Made by a program: the position numbers and the translations under genes. The notes beneath the pieces were generated by a model that saw nothing but the letters and a program-made list of their open reading frames with translations, did no database searches and was not told the origin of the DNA. A stretch of DNA of 64,000 nucleotides from Ciona intestinalis (lineage: Eukaryota > Chordata > Ascidiacea > Phlebobranchia > Cionidae): assembly GCF_000224145.3 (NCBI RefSeq), contig NC_020175.2:4282363-4346362 (forward strand), in the 5' to 3' direction. Of this stretch, positions 1-11,300 are shown piece after piece (the stretch's first letter is position 1; every line of letters starts with the position of its first letter).

Positions 1-113
1 TCAGTATAAGGTCCATCATTTACACTGCTTGCTATTTCCCATTTGGCGCAGCCGTATGTACCATACAACTGAACAACCACAAATAAAAACACAACTTTTG
101 ACAGAAATCTCAT
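1..113 (-). CDS. Secreted or membrane protein, N-terminus only (paralogue of next gene)
   Basis: An ATG at 113 opens a frame running off the left edge. The first 22 or so residues form a hydrophobic signal peptide, followed by CAKWEIASSVND. The neighbouring minus-strand gene has CEQWETASSANT at the same place after its own signal peptide, so the two look like tandem duplicates. Only 37 codons are visible, so whether thrombospondin repeats follow cannot be seen. Confidence 0.6.
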   Translation of the reverse strand, partial: MRFLSKVVFLFVVVQLYGTYGCAKWEIASSVNDGPYT

Positions 114-1043
114 TTTCTCAAAGTGGCCTCTGATGCTTACGCTTCAATATTCTAATGCAAAGAATACATAGATAGTCAGCTGCAGGAAACATAATATAGT
201 CCTGTATTTAGTTCCTTATCCTAGCTACATGCGCGCCAAATTTAATCGCATGTTTATTTTATAATTATTTTATAAAAACACCCACAAAGCTTACTAAAAT
301 ACATCTCTGTTTATGTTGTCTATTCTTAGCAGTGTATCCTCTTACGTAAAACAAGATACTATAACTTAAATGTGTGGGCATGCACTGTGTACCAAACATT
401 GTAATCACCTTTTTATATTTTGCAGGAGCAACCGATATATTCATCACAACGATGAGCCAATATCTAAATACAAATTGGTAAGCAGCCATCTTGTTTTTAA
501 GCAATTCAATCGCTCAATTTGGAGTTAATTTTATGCATCTTGTCTGGTATTAGTATAGGGTGGGGGGACATGGGACACCTTTTCGATCAATTTTCTCGTC
601 CCATTTGGCAGTAAATATAGAACGTTTAAATAATTATGAAACCGCATCCTAGCGACTCCCATAGACCCTTCTTGATTGGTTACAACACCATCAGGATATT
701 TATTATGTAATAAAGGTCCCCCCCCCCACCCTACTGTATAGTGCTTGGACGAGCGTCTTAAAAATACTTTGTTACCGAAACTTAACGTACATAGCGGATG
801 ATTTGATTGGTTGTGGTTAAAACGGAGATGGCTGCGGACCAGTCTGTGTTTTATTAATATACAACGCTACAATATTCGTTTGGTTAGGTCCAATTCCCAC
901 ACTTCGTTGAAATCTAATACATTTATTATTATCTTCGCAATAAAATATAAAAGTAAATCTCACGAAATTTTACTCGTTTTAAATTATTACTTAACAATCT
1001 AAAATTGCAGTATACGTACAAGTCCGTTTAAATTTACACGCGT
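114..1043. other. Spacer between the two tandem paralogues
   Basis: Upstream region of the edge gene and downstream region of the TSP1-like gene. It holds one MITE (about 553-739) and otherwise AT-rich sequence. The ORFs here have no recognisable content and I do not call them. Confidence 0.5.
553..739. mobile_element. MITE, family 1 (GGGTGGGG...CCCCACCC ends)
   Basis: Short non-coding element with imperfect inverted ends: TATAGGGTGGGGGGACATGG at the left, CCCCCACCCTACTGTATA at the right. The centre carries the family landmarks seen in every copy: CTCGTCCCATTTGG, TAATTATGAAACCG and GACTCCCATAGACC. TATA flanks suggest a TA target duplication. More than 25 copies or fragments occur in the window. 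Confidence 0.8.
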
Positions 1044-2083
1044 TTATAGTTCATCTGGCTGAAACGACTTTTGTTTTGGTCCGGTATAAGTTTTATCATA
1101 TTCATATACACCTTCAGGTGCCGTTTCTGTATTGGTAATAGATGTATCTATATTTTCCAATGGTGCAACCGTTACAGGGGGTTCTGCATTTAAGCACTGC
1201 TGTTGCGGGCGTCGTCTTTTGTAAAGCAAATATGCAATAACGACACCAACTAAAATGATAAAACTCCCGAGCTTACGCCCACTATAACTGGTACAATAAC
1301 ATATGTAAATCTGTTTTCACTTAGATAGTTTATTACTGTTGTTGTATCAACCGTTGTGCAAACTTTTACTACAGCAGTGCAAGACCGACTTTCACTGAAA
1401 TTCCCTTGCGAGCAGTATTTAGTTTCAACTGCTTCTGTTCCATCTCTATAGGTGCATTTGCGCGTCCAGGTTTGAGTACCATTGCCATCACATGAGTTAT
1501 TAGCTATACAAGCTTGTGGTTCCCAAGTTGTCCAAGTTGGGCTGACCAAACCAGTACAAGCTTCTGTTTTCGTAGATGATTTGTCAATAATATTCAACGC
1601 TGAGCAATATTTTACGTTTACTTCTCTATCATCACAGTCATAGCATTTTCTTGTTAAGGTTTTATTAGATTGATTCTCGATTTTTGCTTCCATAGGACAA
1701 CTTATGTTTACAAACCATTCACCCCATTTGAACTCGTTGCATGCTTTCTTTTTGTATTGAAATGTACACCATACGGTATTGCCTTTAGTACACCCAGATA
1801 CAACGGTCACAACACTAGCAGGACACTGACCGGTACAATTGTCCAATCCACTGTGATAAAAGCAAGTCCAACCCAGCTGTGGCACAGGCTGTATAACCTC
1901 ATACTCCGTTTTTTTCTGCGTTAAATTAGCCGAGCAAAACAAAGTGGTTCTCGTAACATTCCATTTAAATATACAATTAGTAGAATGTTCTGTATTAGCA
2001 CTGCTAGCTGTTTCCCACTGTTCGCAACAATTTCCTCCACGAAGAAAGCAAAACACCAGAAACACAACGGGTACCAAAAACAT
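1044..2083 (-). CDS. Type I membrane protein with thrombospondin type-1-like modules (frame break at the anchor)
   Basis: ATG at 2083 starts a 277-residue open frame: signal peptide (about residues 1-19), a cysteine-rich stretch, then TSP1-like modules (CNEFKWGEWFVNISC, then PTWTTWEPQAC with CTYRDG and TKYCSQ). Several N-glycosylation sequons are present. The frame closes at 1250-1252 inside a hydrophobic run (VIVPVIVGVSSG). Another frame continues directly with FIILVGVVIAYLLYKRRR and a 60-residue cytoplasmic tail ending at 1044. Together these make a normal membrane anchor plus stop-transfer basic cluster. So this is one gene with a one-base frame disagreement near 1260, which could be an assembly error, an allele or a mutation. 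A GTAAGC sits at the break, but the possible tiny introns do not restore frame. Extracellular adhesion or recognition is an inference. Confidence 0.7.
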
Positions 2084-2170
2084 GTTTTAAATTTCCCTTA
2101 CAAGTCAGAACGTAAACACTGAACTAAATAAAAATACAGTCTCCAAACTGCATGCAAAGGTATGACGTGT

Positions 2171-2177
2171 ACTTATA
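2171..2177 (-). promoter_or_regulatory. TATA box of the TSP1-like gene
   Basis: On the minus strand, TATAAGT lies about 90 bases upstream of the ATG at 2083, followed by a TGACGT-like (CRE-like) motif at about 2163-2169. Confidence 0.45.
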
Positions 2178-2367
2178 CTGCTGCGTATGAACTGTATGAT
2201 TGTTTGTTTATGCTGTGTATGTATATTATGATATACTCAGACTCCATCTACGTTTTATGTAAATTCTAAAATTTAGAACCTACACCCTACCCAGTGTTTT
2301 CGTTGGTTAGACCTGTTTTGTACGCGTGTTAATGCTATAACTACATGAAAAATTAATTTATAAAAAT

Positions 2368-2520
2368 TATAGAAGGGTGGGGTAAGATGGGACATTTTCC
2401 GGTCCTACAAAGAAAGTTTACAGAATAATGTAATAACTGTATTCTTAGGAGTACAAAACAGCGGTAGTATTTGTTCAAAACACGGTAAGGGAATATGAGA
2501 TTTAGGTGATAACGGTACGT
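2368..2520. mobile_element. MITE family 1, degenerate copy
   Basis: Begins TATAGAAGGGTGGGGTAAGA with GGGACATTTTCC after it. The right end has decayed to AGGTGATAACGGTACGTTCA. The remainder of 2084-2995 is AT-rich upstream sequence of the oxidoreductase without a recognisable gene. Confidence 0.55.
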
Positions 2521-2995
2521 TCATATGTTCCAGTTTCTTTTTCACCAAATGACTTCATACTAAAACGACTTGGTAATTTATAAAGATACGCTACTTAGGT
2601 GAACATGTTATGGACAATGTATAATTTTCTTCATTACTAACAACGCATTTCCCCGAACATCATGGTATTTAACACGACGTTTGAAATAACGCGCTGAAAG
2701 GGACGTCTGATTTCTGTCTAATGAACTCAACTGACCTCCGCTTACATTATCAACCGTTCCTTCACACTCGCTTGCAGACAGGTTTTGTTTGACCGCGTGT
2801 CTGCAAATAGTTGCTTTTAGCTCTAGAGTCTAGCATAAGAGCGTGACCGTTACAGCACGCTATTAGCATGAGTAGTGTTTTTAGGTTTTGCTAGCACTAA
2901 CTGGTAGTTAGGTACATGCATAAAGCGGTATTTCAAATGTATGTTTTGAATGTCAGGCGGATAACAGGCTATGTACAAGACGTGTGGGCTTAGTA

Positions 2996-5900
2996 ATGTC
3001 GTTCATAAAAAAATGTATTATGTTTGGTTTAATACTTGCAATACTACCCAGCTTGTTGAAACGATACTATAAGATTACTATCGACACGCCAAACGAGGAA
3101 TACGACTTTATAATAGGTAAGTACGGTTTGAAATCTAAAACAAGTTAGTTGGTATTGTAATAAGCTCGTTATTTAAATCATAACTGATGTTATGATTAGG
3201 ACAGTAAACTGTACGTTTTCCCAGTAAAGACCACCAGCGTGGCACGTCATATGGAACCTGAGACTTAGGCCAGAGTTGGTTCATTTGTACTGTACAATAA
3301 TATGTGCAGTACGGCGCATGTGACGCAATAAAATACGTCATATAAATAAATACTCTGCTCCTACTGGAGCGTAACGTTATCATGCAGATTGCAGACGCCT
3401 GGAAATTCGACGCGTGCGGTGGCAAAGTAGTTAGCGTGTCTCTATCCGATAGTTTACGGATTTAAGGCTCGACGTTGCTACTATGGCTGTAACACAGTGC
3501 TTCATTATGAACTGTTTAAATTTTCAGCCACAATACAGTACAAAAAACTCTTCCAAGAAAATTACTTACAAAGTTGAGACATCACAGCTCGTAAGCGGAC
3601 GCAAGGTGTATGAAACAGAACACCCATGTTATTATAACGACTGTCATTTCCCAGCCACGCAAGAATCAATAAGTTACATTAATTTATTTAATTATTCATA
3701 TCAAATCAATAATACGAACTTGTGCTTCCACAGTTGGCAGTGGAACAAGTGGCAATGTGATTGCAAGCCGTCTTACAGAATCACCAAACGTCACGTAAGC
3801 ATGAACTCTAGCATTGTTTTCGCCAAACAAATATTTGCATTGACCTTGTGGTTTAGAGTTCTCGTTGTGGAGGCCGGCGATGATGACGCACCGAATCCAC
3901 TGATTTCAATTCCTGCCATGTGTGGCCAAACACAAAAATCTTCAGCGGATTGGATGTATAAAACGGTATCGCAGAAACAGGCGTGTCTTGGACTGACAAA
4001 TCAAGTAAGCTGTTTCTCTCCTTAACCTATTCATCGGCAAGAAAATGGTTAGCGTGCCAGCTGCTGTAGCCCAGAGTTAGTGAGTTCGAGGCTCGATACT
4101 GCTACTAAAGTGGACGTATTTGTCCTTGGACAAGACACTTCATGGCAACTGCTTCAATAGGTGGTTTTTACATATACGCAATAACTCGTAAGTGTGTACG
4201 AGGTGTATGAAACCGAACACCCGTGTTATAACGACTGTCGTTGCCCCTTCACACGACTAAATCAATAAAAAAATTACATTTATTCATTTAATAAGCACGT
4301 GGCGCTGCAGAAGCCTTAAAATATTGCTTTAAGATCGCATATTTTCAATACATTTTCGCATAACCGTTCAGGAAAGCTCGTGGCCACGTGGAAAAGTGCT
4401 TGGTGGGACCAGCAGTCTTAACTTTATGGTGTACGCGAGAGGGAGTAAACATGACTTTGATGAATGGGAAACCATGGGCGCTTCTGGATGGAATTATAAG
4501 GATGTTCTTCCCTACTTTAAAAAGCTGGAGAATGCTACGAGCGTCGGCGGTGACGGTGAGCTGAGAGGGAAAGATGGGCCACTGAAACTTTCTTATCCTT
4601 ACTTGCATTTCGTGACGGAGTTGTTTGTGAAAGCGGGACAACAAATAGGTATTAAGATTTTACAATTATGAGGATTTTACAATTAATTTAAGTGGTAATT
4701 CTTACTTGCGAGGCAGTGTACCTGGTTATAGGACAACTTGAAATCGTGATTTAGCGGCAAGTTTTTTTAAACTTTTTTACTCAGATAGATTGACTGTCGA
4801 CTGTCGTTTCTTTCTCTTCGTATCTTTATTTAATCTGAACCTTGTTACTGCATTCGACGAGATAAATAATAATATAATCCCAATATTCTTCAGTTTATGT
4901 TTTTTTGTCACTGTAATTTCTCATCTAAAGAGCATAACAGCCTAATACTAAGGCATCCAACTAGATACCGTAAATAGAGTCTTACTCCAGGTCTCGCCAC
5001 ATCCGATTATAATGGCAAGAATCCTGAAGGTATCGCATATAGTCAAACAACTATCTGGAACGCACAGCGTCAGAACTCTGCTACAAGCTACTTAAGGCCA
5101 ATTATACATGAGAGGTAATATTTCTAAATCAAAATGATTACAATTTTTTCAAAATTAAAAAGTATTTTTACATTTTGTTTTATATTTTTTATAAACTTTG
5201 TGACGTCGTTTTAATAGACGTCATCGCTTACACGTCATTGGTCGCGCTCACGTGCGCCAGATAGTGTTCGAGGAGGAAGAAGACGGAAGAAAGCGAGCGT
5301 CGGGAGTAATCTACGTCAGAGATGACGTAGAAGTCAAAGTTAGAGCGAGGAAGGAAGTTATAGTGAGCGGGGGTGCTGTGGGGACTCCCCATCTTCTCAT
5401 GTTATCAGGGGTTGGACCCAAACAACATCTTAAAGATTTGGGGGTACGTTGTGATAATAATCGGCCTACTTTTTATCCTTTCGTTGTAGTGATGTCTATT
5501 TTTAGACAGAGTAATGTCTTTTTTCATACAGTTATACAAACAGTTACTCGTATAAGCGCTCAAGACTTGTAAAAAATCGAACACCCGTCGTGTTATAAGG
5601 ATCGGCGTTGCCCCACCACGCGAGCATAAACAAGTTACATACACATGTATCCTTTCATTCATTCACTTTCAGATAAATGCGATTGCTGACCTTCCAGGAG
5701 TCGGATCTAATCTCCAAGATCACGTGATGGTCCCTGCTCCTTTCTATGCAACCAAATTACCGCCAAGATCTTCGCTGGACATGTATACGGTAGAATAGAA
5801 AACTAAATATATTGAAACAATGTTTTATTATTAACGATTGAATCTACAGGGGAAGTATTGTATAGGGTGGGTAAAATAGTTCATGTTTTATTCTTATTTA

Positions 5901-7789
5901 TCGTCCCATTTGGTAGTAAACAAAGAATATTTGCAAACGTGTTTGATAGGTAATGCTGTAAATGGCCTCGTATATAAAAATAGGTTTATTGCATTTATAT
6001 ACTGTTTTTACACTGTTCTACATTACAGCCTCTGCTTGGTATCCTCCCCTACATATTTACATCCAGTGGCCCTCTGTTGAGTTCTGGTGGTGTAGAAGCT
6101 AACGCATTCATTCGTTCCCATCTCGCTAAAGAGGGAAGGTACGACTTTAAAGTTTTCGCATCCAAGTTCACATTTTCTCATGCAAGTCAAGTATCAAGGT
6201 GTAAAAATATCCAAAAAATACGTTTAAAGTTACACATATGTGGTAACTCGTAAGCCGTCACGAGGTGTATATGAAACAGAACATCCGTGTTATATAAAGA
6301 CTGTCTTTAAATAAGTTACATTTATTCATATACTTTTTTTCGCTGTAGGCCAGATATTCAGTTAATTGTACAGAGCGCAAGATGGGACTTTGGTATGACC
6401 ATGAACATGATATTAGATCTGCTAAATCTTGACGCTGAGGTTAGTTGTGAGTCTGAATCTTTGTTCATTTTTTTGTTCAATTAAGCATAAAAATAATATA
6501 GATAAAAACTAAAACAGTAAAACAGATGATAAAATCTTTTTAACAGCATATGAAGAGAATAGAAAAATGGAGAGTGACCCAAAATGCTGAAACCACAGCG
6601 CACTTCTTAATACAGACTGGTCTTGTCCGTCCACACAGTGTTGGGACGATACGACTAAAAAGTTCAAACTATAAAGACCATCCTCTGATTGATCCGCAAT
6701 ATTTAACTGATAAGAGAGACGTTGAAATATTAATAGCAGGTAAGTTATGTTGTATTGGTAATTTTAAAATGTAATAAATCGTATAACGTGCGATACAGAG
6801 TACCTGTGTTGTAACGACTGTTGTTGCCATACAAGGATAAATAAGTTACAATCATTTTTTCTCCAACCGGCATAATATTTAAATTAAAATAACCTTGTTT
6901 TTGTTGCAAACTGTAAAGGCTCTTTCGATAGCCATGTATGCTCTGTACAGAGAAATTTATTATATTTGCAACGCTAAATAATTTAACAAAAACTTTCAGC
7001 AATGCGGAAAAACGAAGCGCTAGAACAAACAGAGGCATTTAAATCAGTTGACGCCAAACTGGAGTTCGGATACTACGGTTGCGGGAACGAAACCAGCCCA
7101 AGGTAGTTTTTTTTAAATAAATGCAAATATTTACCCTCGCTTGGTGGGGTAACAACCGTCGTTGTAACACGGCCATATAAAAACATCTTACATGAAATGT
7201 CTTTTAGGTCAGATAAATTCTATGAATGTGTGATACGGTTGATTACGTTAACAATATATCATCCTGTTGGAACGGCAAAGATCGGGTCAAAGGATGACGT
7301 CATGGCGGTGGTCGATCCACGGTTAAAGTAAGTCGCTATTGGCAGTGTTCTACCATCTTACCCCAACACGTGTGCTATCTTGCCTCAACTCGTGTTTCAT
7401 CTTACTCCGATACATGTACCACCCTGCCCCGATAAATGTACTATCTTTCCCCTATATGTATCATCTTACCCCTACACGTGCGCCATTTTACCCCAAACTA
7501 CTCCATGTTTTTCACGACGCGCAGAAGTAACCAGAAACTAGTTAGGGGTTGGGATAAGATAGTCCACTCTCTTTTATCGCCCCCTTTAGTCGTAAACAAA
7601 TACTATTTACAGAATTGTACGCTTTAAAAAATAATGAAATAAATCTTATACAGGGTTTATAAAGTGGACGGCTTACGAGTGGCTGATGCTTCAGTAATGC
7701 CTAGTATTACATCAGCAAACACACAAGCCCCTTGTTACATGATTGGAGAGAAAGCAGCTGACATGATAAAGGAGGACTGGGTGTTATAG
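2996..7789 (+). CDS. GMC-family FAD oxidoreductase (glucose/choline dehydrogenase-like), complete, 608 aa
   Basis: Thirteen exons join in frame: 2996-3116, 3734-3794, 3857-4004, 4372-4648, 4991-5114, 5218-5443, 5673-5789, 6029-6138, 6349-6439, 6547-6739, 7000-7102, 7208-7327, 7654-7789; all introns are GT-AG. A hydrophobic segment at residues 7-21 suggests a signal or membrane anchor. The FAD-binding GSGTSG is at 42-47 with the partner acid in VVEAG. GMC signature 1 is [18 protein letters not shown]; signature 2 is [16 protein letters not shown]. The catalytic His542 is in HPVGTA. Asn586 (SANTQAP) stands where this family carries His or Asn. Family members oxidise alcohols or sugars with FAD; the substrate cannot be told. 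Poly(A) signal AATAAA is at 7804. Length is normal for the family. Several introns hold SINE fragments. Confidence 0.9.
3420..3700 (+). repeat. Composite SINE-like repeat, diverged
   Basis: Left part resembles the GGCTCGA...TTGCTACTATGG unit; right part has CAGCTCGTAAGCGGACGC, GGTGTATGAAACAGAACACC and a CACGC...ATAAGTTACATT tail. It lies in intron 1 of the oxidoreductase and produces a spurious 180-residue ORF. Confidence 0.55.
4050..4293 (+). repeat. Composite SINE-like repeat, near-complete reference copy
   Basis: Left unit: GCTGTAGCCCAGAGTTAGTG, AGTTCGAGGCTCGATACTGC (resembling a Pol III B box), then GTCCTTGGACAAGACACTTC and TGCTTCAATAGG. Right unit: TAACTCGTAAGTGTGTACGA, GGTGTATGAAACCGAACACC, GTTATAACGACTGTCGTTGC and a TTACATTTATTCATTTA tail. 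All other SINE-like entries are fragments of these two units. It probably corresponds to the Ciona composite SINE Cics-1 (from memory). Confidence 0.65.
5575..5672 (+). repeat. SINE-like right unit, ending at a splice acceptor
   Basis: Contains CGTGTTATAAGGATCGGCGT, CACGCGAGCATAAACAAG and a CATTCATTCACTTTCAG tail. The tail runs directly into exon 7 of the oxidoreductase, so the repeat supplies its polypyrimidine tract. Confidence 0.5.
5860..5975. mobile_element. MITE family 1, left half
   Basis: TATAGGGTGGGTAAAATAGT followed by ATCGTCCCATTTGGTAGTAA and AAAGAATATTTGCA. No right end is recognisable. Confidence 0.5.
6238..6330 (+). repeat. SINE-like right unit
   Basis: TGGTAACTCGTAAGCCGTCA, GGTGTATATGAAACAGAACA and ATAAGTTACATTTATTCAT, within the intron before exon 9 of the oxidoreductase. 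Confidence 0.5.
6778..6860 (+). repeat. SINE-like right unit, decayed
   Basis: ACCTGTGTTGTAACGACTGT, TTGCCATACAAGGATAAATA and GTTACAATCATT in the intron after exon 10 of the oxidoreductase. A shorter reversed piece (about 7137-7192) lies in the intron after exon 11. Confidence 0.4.
7545..7622. mobile_element. MITE family 1, left-half fragment
   Basis: TTAGGGGTTGGGATAAGATA and TAGTCGTAAACAAATACTAT in the last intron of the oxidoreductase. Upstream at 7360-7500 are diverged tandem units around CATCTTACCCC...ACACGTG. Confidence 0.45.
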
Positions 7790-7824
7790 AACTGTGAGAC
7801 TTGAATAAACGGTTGTTTAGGTTT

Positions 7825-8364
7825 TGGTGATATTTTTAATTGTTTTTACCTCGACATATATGCACTGTTCTACTAAAAACTTTAATTGTACAGCCTATTT
7901 ACATGTTTTTCTGTAATTTTATTCATCTTTTAAATCCTGAAATGCCTCGAAATGTATATTGTATACTATTAACACGTTATACGTTTCCTAATTAAAAATA
8001 TTGTTTAAAATGATTTCTGAAATTGAGTTCTATTTTTGACCAGAAACAATTTAGCTTACTGTATTATAAATCTAGAAAGCGAAATGTATTTACACTCAAT
8101 CAATTTGTTTTGTTCTCGCTTTAATCCAGAATAATAGCTGTTAATCGCCTTGTGACGCAATACGGTAAACATTAAGTGCAATATGTCGACTCAAAATAAA
8201 GTTTTAATCTTTCAACAACAATATATAAGCGTACAGTTACTCGCAACATGCATTCTGACTTTTCAGCAGGACAAAAGGTGCTCGACTCCTACTACAACGC
8301 TTCGAAAATCTACTACTAGTTATTTTTTTTTAAGTCCTTTCAGGGTATTCAAAACACCGAAAAA
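7825..8364. other. Spacer and likely 5' end of the lipoxygenase gene
   Basis: No gene is called. An ATG at 8248 followed by SDFSAGQK could be an upstream coding exon (donor GTGCTC at 8279, acceptor at 8343) adding a short N-terminus to the lipoxygenase in frame. The donor is weak, so I start the gene at 8365. Confidence 0.3.
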
Positions 8365-11300
8365 ATGTTGGAAAACTTTCGCTCGATGAGATCAAACGCC
8401 ATGAACCACCTTCTGCCACCGAACCCATTCAAGGACGAAGGACCAAGGATCGTCTATCACGTGACTGTAACGGTAAATATACTTGTTATATTTTGTAGCT
8501 TTTACCTTTAAAGTTATGCATGTTGTGTAAATGTATTTTTTTGTGAAACTTTATGTATTCATTTTATTGTGACTGAAAAAAACTTATTTTTGTAATATTT
8601 GATAGTTGTAACCTGTTTCTTGATTCAATTCCAATCTAAATTGACTCAAGGCTATAACAATATTTACGCTGTATGTTATTGTACAACGTTTAAACTGATA
8701 TATAGATTTCTGTAATGCGTATATCCATATTTTGCGTACAAGAGAACGTACGATTCGCCCATAAAATTTATTTTGTTAAGTCACGCCGGGAAATCTGGAA
8801 TGTAGGCCATAGTTGGCTTATCACCCAGGCTACTTCTTTTATAATTACATATGCTTTAATATTTCTACAGACCGGTGCTATGAAGTACGCTGGTACCGAT
8901 TCAAACGTCTACATTGCTATGACGGGGGCGAGCGGTGAGAAGACGAGTTTGGCAAAGTTAGACAACTCGTTTCATGATGACTTCGAACGTGGTAGTGTCG
9001 ATAAATTTAAAGTTAAACTGGAAGATATCGGCAAGCCAGTCATTCTTACCATAAGTAAGTATAGAATCGTAATGTATAGTAGGGTGGGGAAGACGGGACA
9101 ACTTTAGCACATAATATCCAAATATTCTAATCGTGTTTTAAACAATTAACAACGGTCTATGGGAGTCATGAGGATACGGTTTTATATACATTGAATGTTC
9201 TTTGTCTACTACCAAATGGGATGAAAAATAGTATGAAAAGGTGTCCCATCTTTTCCCTACCTTACTATAGTAGGGCAAAATTATTTTCGTGATAAAAATA
9301 AGGTTCTAAACCAGTGGAATTCCGGTTGGTAAATAGTATATGGATGTTAAAGATAATGACCCAATTGTGGCCTAAATTCCAAGTACCTGGCTCAAATCTC
9401 CGTAGGACCTCAGCCATATAGTGCAGAATGTTTTTTTGACAAACTTTTGGCGGATCTTACGAGTTTTGCCACAAAGTTGAATATGTGTTGGTGTTTCTAT
9501 CTCTACCTATTATAAAAATACCAAGCTACAGTTCAAAACGCTTTAATTTGGGGTATAATCGATACAACAGATCACTAACCGTTTTGTTGTTTAGAACACG
9601 AAGAAGCGGGAATGTTTGCTGATTGGTTCGTGACTTCGGCTGTTGTACAGAAGGCTGGTGACAACGCTGTTTATAAGTTCCCTGTAAACATGTGGGTAAC
9701 TGGTACGGTGGACATTGCACTTGGAACAGCGAAGTTGTTTCACCAAGAAGAGAATCCAATCCTGCTTTCCCATCGACGTCACGAACTTGAAAAGAAGAGA
9801 CAGGAGATCAAATGGCGATCTCCTGAAAGCGAAGACGCAAAGGGATTACCTGGTAAGTAAATCAAATAGCATCACATTTGAATAAAATACAAAACCGTAT
9901 GCACCCAAAACAATTACAATATACAGTAAGTTGTAAAACGAATCAAACAGCCTAAAGTATTATTGTTTAATTTATGCTGCAAATATGAGTGTATACCTTG
10001 TCCTTGCACAAGTGGCCGGAAAACGACACCGCTGTGTTATAACCACTGTAGTTCTCCGACCACGCGAATACGCGGTGATAACTTTTGGATAACAGTTCAA
10101 TCTCCTGCAGTACTTTAAAGTTGTACTGTATAGAATTGTTGCTTGAATACGATCCGCTTATCTAGGTTACATTTTCGGCGACGCTTTAGAAGACCTGCCC
10201 CGTAACCTGAGGCTTGAAGAAGGTATGCTGAAGGAGTTTGAAGAGACCAAAAAAATGGGAAAGAATAATATCATGGAAAAATTCCACGGTAAAAAATAAA
10301 TTCTCCATCAGTATGCTATGTATTAGGCTTGAACAACATGATCCATGTTTTTATTTTCTTTTATCGTCTCTATTTGGTATGGTAAATATAGAATATTTGC
10401 AGCGTTGTACAACCGTATCATCAGCATGACTCCAGTAATAGCGTTGTTATTTGTTAAAAAAAAACGATTAGGAAATATTGACTATTATGTTTTACACCAT
10501 CCATCTTTCTCCGACTATACAATTACAGTGCTGGCTTAAGGGTTTGATATTTATACTGATTATATTTTGGTAAACAGGGGTTATGGACAAATGGGATCAG
10601 TTTGCTGATTTTAAAAACGTTCTCATGCATCCGAAGCTGCCGAAAGTACCAGACTTCCAACAAAAGTAAGTTTTTAAGCTATAACTCCCATATACTTTGT
10701 AAATGCTCTCTTTGTATGAATGTATGACGATGCACTTCTTATAAAATAGCCTGTGTAAAAGACGTATAATTGCACAGTCTAATGTTTCACCCAATAAATG
10801 GGTATGAAACCCTTTCTTATACACGTTTATTAACAATTTGTATCCACACATAAAACTATAACGACTTGTGCCTTCTTCAGTTGGGAACGTGACGAAGAAT
10901 TCGCTCGCCAACTACTTAACGGTTGCGATCCTACTTTGTTGAAAAGATGCGACGAATTGCCCAAGAAATTCCCAGTTACAAATAAAATGGCAAACTCGCA
11001 ATTGACACGGGGTGTATCGTTAGAGCAAGAAATTAAGGTAGTTAATATTATTCTAAAAATTGGTTGTTTTATTCTTAAATTAGCAATCGGTGATTTTATA
11101 GTTTCTCTTCAAACTGCTGTTAGTTTACTCGTGACTAAAAATCTAGTAATGGTAAACTATTGGTTGGGAAAAACTGAAAAACTGTTATATTACATGGTAC
11201 AGCGATAAACGACAATCGTTAAAACACGCTTTTTGCGATTAAAACATATTATGTTTATACATTTAATTGGAATATAGAACCGTGGTAGCTAAACTAAGTA

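Noticed and set aside
3483-4025. 180-residue ORF in the oxidoreductase
   Set aside because: It runs through SINE-like sequence and intron; exons 2 and 3 use other boundaries or frames.
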